A DNA stretch of 20,086 bases from contig CALRZT010000045.1 in NCBI GenBank assembly GCA_943372725.1, positions 1-20,086 of the forward strand, in the 5' to 3' direction. The translations under genes and the position numbers were made by a program. The DNA comes from CAMDHY01 sp943372725 (lineage in GTDB: Bacteria > Pseudomonadota > Alphaproteobacteria > Rhizobiales > Segnochrobactraceae). The stretch's first letter is position 1, and the number at the start of each line of letters is the position of its first letter. Positions 16,623-20,086 of this stretch are shown here, in pieces. Below the pieces are notes generated by a model. It saw only the letters and a program-made list of their open reading frames with translations. It did no database searches and was not told the DNA's origin.

Positions 16623-18017
16623 CTAGTCCTTGTCGGCGAACGGGTTGTCGCCCTTGCGCAGCGAGAACCGGATCGGCACGCCCGGCAGCTCGAAGCGCTC
16701 GCGCAGGCCGTTGACCAGGTAGCGCATGTAGGCGTCCGGCAGCGCCTCCGGCCGCGAGCAGAACACCACGAAGTGCGGCGGCCGGCTCTTCACCTGCGTC
16801 ATGTAGCGAAGCTTGATGCGCCGCCCCGACACCGCCGGCGGCGGATGGTGCTCAATGACGGTGCCGAGCCAGCGGTTGAGACGACCGGTGGAGATGCGGC
16901 GGCTCCAGCTGTCGCGCGCCGCGAACGCGGCCTGCATCATCTTGTCGAGGCCGGTGCCGACCAGACCCGAGACCGGCACGATGGTGACGCCGCGCAGCTG
17001 CGGCAGCAGCCGGTCGGACATCTCGCGGAGCGCCCGCAGCGTCGCGTTGCGGTCCTCGACGAGGTCCCACTTGTCGGCGACGACGATGATCGCCCGCCCC
17101 TCGCGCTCGACGAGGTCGGCGATCTGCAGGTCCTGTTTCTCGAAGGGCTGCGTCGCGTCGAGCGTCAGCACGACGACCTCGGCGAAGCGGATCGAACGCA
17201 GCGTCTCGCCGACGGACAGGCGCTCGAGCTTGCCCTCGACCTTCGCCTTGCGGCGCAGGCCGGCGGTGTCGACGAGATCGACCCGGCGGTCGCGCCACGT
17301 CCACGGCACGGTGATGGCGTCGCGGGTGATGCCGGCCTCGGGACCGGTCAGGAGGCGTTCCTCGCCGAGCAGCGCGTTGATCAGCGTCGACTTTCCGGCG
17401 TTCGGACGGCCGACGATAGCGAGCTTCAGGGGCCGCGTATCGATCGTCGGCGTGTCGTCCTCGCCGTCGTCGTCGGGGCCGGCGATCACCTCCGCCGTGT
17501 CGTCCTCGAGCTCCGGCTCCTCCGGCGGCTCGAAGCGCGCCAGCACGGTGTGGAGGTCGGCCATGCCCTCGCCGTGCTCGGCCGAGACCTGCACCGGGTC
17601 GCCGAGACCGAGCGCATAGGCCTCGAGCGCGCCCGCCTCGCCCGCGCGACCCTCGGACTTGTTGGCGACGAGGATGACCGGCCGGTCGGTGCGGCGCACC
17701 AGTTCGGCAAAATGCTCGTCGAGCGGCGTCACGCCGGCGCGGGCGTCGATGACGAACAGCACGACGTCCGCCTCGCGGATCGCCGCTTCCGTCTGTGCGC
17801 GCATGCGGCCGGCGAGGCTCTCGGCGTCGACGTCGTCGAGGCCGGCGGTGTCGATGGCGACGAAGCGCAGGCCGGACAGCCGGGCGTTGCCCTCGCGCCG
17901 GTCGCGCGTCACGCCCGGCGTGTCGTCGACGAGCGCGATCTTGCGCCCGACGAGACGGTTGAAGAGGGTCGACTTGCCGACGTTCGGCCGGCCGACGATG
18001 GCGACCCTGAGCTGCAT
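16623..18017 (-). CDS. der: Ribosome-assembly GTPase Der (EngA)
   Basis: Der is a double-GTPase needed for 50S subunit maturation. The 464-residue protein has two G domains and a KH-like C-terminal domain (about 375-464). G1 motifs are GRPNVGKST (9-17) and GRPNAGKST (203-211); G3 motifs are DTAG at 56-59 and 250-253. The G4 motifs differ from the NKxD consensus: NKSE (119-122) in domain 1 and DKWD (315-318) in domain 2. A linker of about 30 acidic residues (165-193) joins the domains. ATG 18017 follows a GGGGGGAAA purine tract. The start lies 17 bp from the bamB stop, an order shared with E. coli bamB-der. Confidence 0.96.
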   Translation of the reverse strand: MQLRVAIVGRPNVGKSTLFNRLVGRKIALVDDTPGVTRDRREGNARLSGLRFVAIDTAGLDDVDAESLAGRMRAQTEAAIREADVVLFVIDARAGVTPLDEHFAELVRRTDRPVILVANKSEGRAGEAGALEAYALGLGDPVQVSAEHGEGMADLHTVLARFEPPEEPELEDDTAEVIAGPDDDGEDDTPTIDTRPLKLAIVGRPNAGKSTLINALLGEERLLTGPEAGITRDAITVPWTWRDRRVDLVDTAGLRRKAKVEGKLERLSVGETLRSIRFAEVVVLTLDATQPFEKQDLQIADLVEREGRAIIVVADKWDLVEDRNATLRALREMSDRLLPQLRGVTIVPVSGLVGTGLDKMMQAAFAARDSWSRRISTGRLNRWLGTVIEHHPPPAVSGRRIKLRYMTQVKSRPPHFVVFCSRPEALPDAYMRYLVNGLRERFELPGVPIRFSLRKGDNPFADKD

Positions 18018-18034
18018 TCGCGTTTCCCCCCGCG

Positions 18035-19423
18035 TCAGCGATACGCGGAGATCGTGCCATTCTCCGACACGGTGATCATCAGCCCGGAGGCCGCGATCGG
18101 CGAAATGTAGGACGGCTCGCCGATCGCGCGCGTGCTGGTGATCTGGCCCGACGACGCATCGACGGAGGCGAGCTTGGAATCGCTGGAGACGAACCACAGC
18201 GACCCGCCGGCCAGCACCGGACCGGCCCAGTTCGTCCGCTCCTTGCGCGTCTTCACGATCGGCAACTGCGTCGTCCATAGCGGCGAACCGGTGTTGCGGT
18301 CGAGCGCCACCACCCGGTCGTCGAGGTCCACCAGGAACACTGCGTTGCCGGAGACGATCGGCGTGTGGGCGCTGCCGACGTCCTGCTCCCACTTGCGGGC
18401 GCCGGTGGACAGATCGATCGCGATCGTGCGGCCGGCGACACCGGAGGCGAAGACGACGCCGCCGCTCACCACCGGGCTCGCCGACAGGTCGTTGATCGAC
18501 GAGAGCGCCATGGTGCGCGTCGCCCGCGTCACCGCATCCGACCACTTCGGCTCGCCGGTGGTGGCGTTGAAGGCGATGACCTCGCCCGACGTGTAGGGAA
18601 CGACGACGGTGTCGCCGACCACGGCGGGCGAGGCATTGGCGACGAGGCCGGCGGTCTCCGGGATGCCGCGATAGGACCACAGCTCGGCGCCGTCGGCCTG
18701 GTTGATCGCGAACACCACGTTGGTCTGGGTGACGACGAAGACCTTGCCGTTCGCCGCCGTCGGCGCGCCGCGGGCGGGCGCCTCGAGTTCCTTCGTCCAG
18801 ACCTGCGAGCCCGAGCCGGCGTCGAGCGCCGTCAGCGCGCCGTAGGCGGTGCCGACATAGACCCGGCCCTGGTCGTAGGAGACGCCACCGCCGTTGGCGA
18901 TGTCGCGCTCGCCCTCCGGCCGGAGCGTCACCGACCAGCCGCGGCCACCGCCGGTGAGGGACAGCGATGTCACCACCGCACCGGGGGAATAGACATAGAG
19001 GCGGCCGCCGGCCGCGACCGGGCGGGCGGAAATGCGCAGCCCCTTGCCGCCGCCGAGACCGCCGAAGCTCGGGCCGCTCCCGCCACCGCCGATGGAGGTG
19101 CTCCAGACCCGCGCGGCGCTGCCGTCATAGGCGATGTTGCCGGGGTCGTTGGCGGCGTTGCCGCCGGGCTGCGACCAGTCGGCGTAGGCCTGGGCCGGCC
19201 CGATCGAGGCGGCGCGACCCCCGCCTTCCGGCTGTACCAGCGCCGCCGAGCCCTCGTCGTTGAAGACGGCGGTGCGCGTTCCGGGAAGGATCTTGTCCTT
19301 CTCGGCGAAAGGATTGATCGAATAGACGGCGTCGGACACCGTCTCGCAGCCGGTGGCGAGGCCGGCGCAGAGCGCGACGGCGGCGATACGCGCCAGAGCG
19401 CCGGCGAACGGGGACGCACTCAA
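18035..19423 (-). CDS. bamB: Outer-membrane assembly lipoprotein BamB (PQQ-like beta-propeller)
   Basis: BamB is a periplasmic lipoprotein of the BAM complex that folds outer-membrane proteins. The 462-residue product starts with a signal peptide (about 1-25) and a lipobox-like LATGC with C26; Ala at -3 is less usual than Leu. The rest is a repeat propeller with units such as RVYVGTAYGALTALDAGSG (188-206) and VVALDRNTGSPLWTTQLP. NPFAEK after the lipid site is typical of alphaproteobacterial BamB. I chose TTG 19423: GGAGA lies 6 nt upstream and TTG overlaps the previous stop as TTGA. No ATG is placed sensibly before the signal peptide. A glycine-rich segment spans 112-128. Confidence 0.9.
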   Translation of the reverse strand: MSASPFAGALARIAAVALCAGLATGCETVSDAVYSINPFAEKDKILPGTRTAVFNDEGSAALVQPEGGGRAASIGPAQAYADWSQPGGNAANDPGNIAYDGSAARVWSTSIGGGGSGPSFGGLGGGKGLRISARPVAAGGRLYVYSPGAVVTSLSLTGGGRGWSVTLRPEGERDIANGGGVSYDQGRVYVGTAYGALTALDAGSGSQVWTKELEAPARGAPTAANGKVFVVTQTNVVFAINQADGAELWSYRGIPETAGLVANASPAVVGDTVVVPYTSGEVIAFNATTGEPKWSDAVTRATRTMALSSINDLSASPVVSGGVVFASGVAGRTIAIDLSTGARKWEQDVGSAHTPIVSGNAVFLVDLDDRVVALDRNTGSPLWTTQLPIVKTRKERTNWAGPVLAGGSLWFVSSDSKLASVDASSGQITSTRAIGEPSYISPIAASGLMITVSENGTISAYR

Positions 19424-20086
19424 GAGGGATCTCCACCGCTTGCGGCGGCCGGCGGTTTCGCGCTCTGGATCAGCGACAGCATCAGCTGGGCGCGATTCTG
19501 GAACTCGCCCGTCGCTGCCCGGTCGTCCGCGATCTGTCGGAAATAGGTCTCGGCCGCGGCGAGATCGCCGGCCGAGTAGGCCGCGAGACCCGCCACCTCG
19601 CGCGCCGCCTGGCGCCACGGCCCCTCGCCCACCGCAAGTGCTGCCACCCGCTCGTCGACGGCGGCGCGGTCGCCGTCGTCGAGGGCGAGATAGCCGGCCC
19701 GCACGCGGGCGAGATTGCGGTAGAGCGTCGGCACGGCCGCGTCGGCGGCGATCGCGTCGAAGGCGGCGACGCCGGCCGCACGATCGCCCGCTTGGGCGTA
19801 CTCGCTCGCCGCCCGGAAACGGGCGAGCAGCTTGTAGCCCGCAGCACCGCTCTCGGCGAGGCTCGCCAGTGCGGTCGCCGCGCCGGAATGATCTTCCTGC
19901 TGGGCGAGTTCGAGGGCGGAGAAGAACAGGTCGCCCGACTCGTTCGCCTGCGTCTGCTGCCAGTGGAGATAGCCACGCCAGCCCGCCGTTCCGGCGACGA
20001 TCAACACCGCGACCGCGATCACGACGATGCCGAAGCGCTCCCAGAGCTTCTTCATCTGCTCGCGCTTAAAGTCGCGCTCGGCCTCG
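19420..20086 (-). CDS. YfgM-like membrane TPR protein (5' end beyond window)
   Basis: The protein has one N-terminal membrane helix (IVVIAVAVLIVAGTAGW) followed by a periplasmic helical-repeat domain of the TPR_21 type, with units such as ALELAQQEDHSGAATALASL and AAYSAGDLAAAETYF. E. coli YfgM is a periplasmic partner of the Sec translocon and chaperones; the same role here is inference. An ATG at 20055 could be a start, but the frame continues to the window edge reading EAERDFKREQ before MKKLWERFG. That matches the charged N-terminal segment usual in this family, so I treat the gene as partial. It overlaps bamB by 4 nt, and the order TPR-bamB-der matches E. coli yfgM-bamB-der. Confidence 0.85.
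   Translation of the reverse strand, partial: EAERDFKREQMKKLWERFGIVVIAVAVLIVAGTAGWRGYLHWQQTQANESGDLFFSALELAQQEDHSGAATALASLAESGAAGYKLLARFRAASEYAQAGDRAAGVAAFDAIAADAAVPTLYRNLARVRAGYLALDDGDRAAVDERVAALAVGEGPWRQAAREVAGLAAYSAGDLAAAETYFRQIADDRAATGEFQNRAQLMLSLIQSAKPPAAASGGDPS

Overview
The window is ordinary, very GC-rich chromosomal housekeeping DNA from an alphaproteobacterium, most likely Hyphomicrobiales (Rhizobiales). This placement is inferred from the gene order (fabD-fabG-acpP-fabF-mltG-yicC-gmk; dnaB-alr-radA-cvpA-purF), the rhizobial form of FabF, and the B. subtilis-type Fe-S PurF. The coding density is high. I see no mobile element, CRISPR array, tRNA or rRNA gene, phage gene or defence cassette.

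Layout. (1) About 1-5967, minus strand: a fatty-acid and envelope operon read leftward as fabD, fabG, acpP, fabF, mltG, yicC, gmk (gmk runs off the left edge). FabD loads malonate onto the AcpP carrier, FabF extends the chain, and FabG reduces the ketoacyl product. MltG trims nascent peptidoglycan, YicC is an RNase-type protein, and Gmk makes GDP. (2) 5968-6377: a 410-bp divergent regulatory region, the only gene-free stretch over 300 bp. (3) 6378-7863, plus strand: rpsF-rpsR-rplI (ribosomal proteins S6, S18, L9), closed by a strong intrinsic terminator. (4) 7959-9215: cfa, cyclopropane fatty acid synthase, apparently a separate unit with its own candidate promoter. (5) 9376-16618, plus strand: dnaB, alr, radA, cvpA, purF and a YciK-like short-chain dehydrogenase. 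It is tightly packed and probably largely co-transcribed. (6) 16623-20086, minus strand: a YfgM-like membrane TPR protein (5' end beyond the window), bamB and der. This is the same order as E. coli yfgM-bamB-der. It converges on the dehydrogenase with only 4 bp between stop codons.

No new system is evident. The most useful second-look items are the non-canonical G4 motifs in both GTPase domains of Der (NKSE and DKWD), the structured divergent fabD/rpsF region, cfa between rplI and dnaB, two TTG starts with good ribosome binding sites, and repetitive charged tails on S6 and L9. Gene assignments come from recognising conserved motifs and synteny by eye. Promoters and RNA structures are candidates only.
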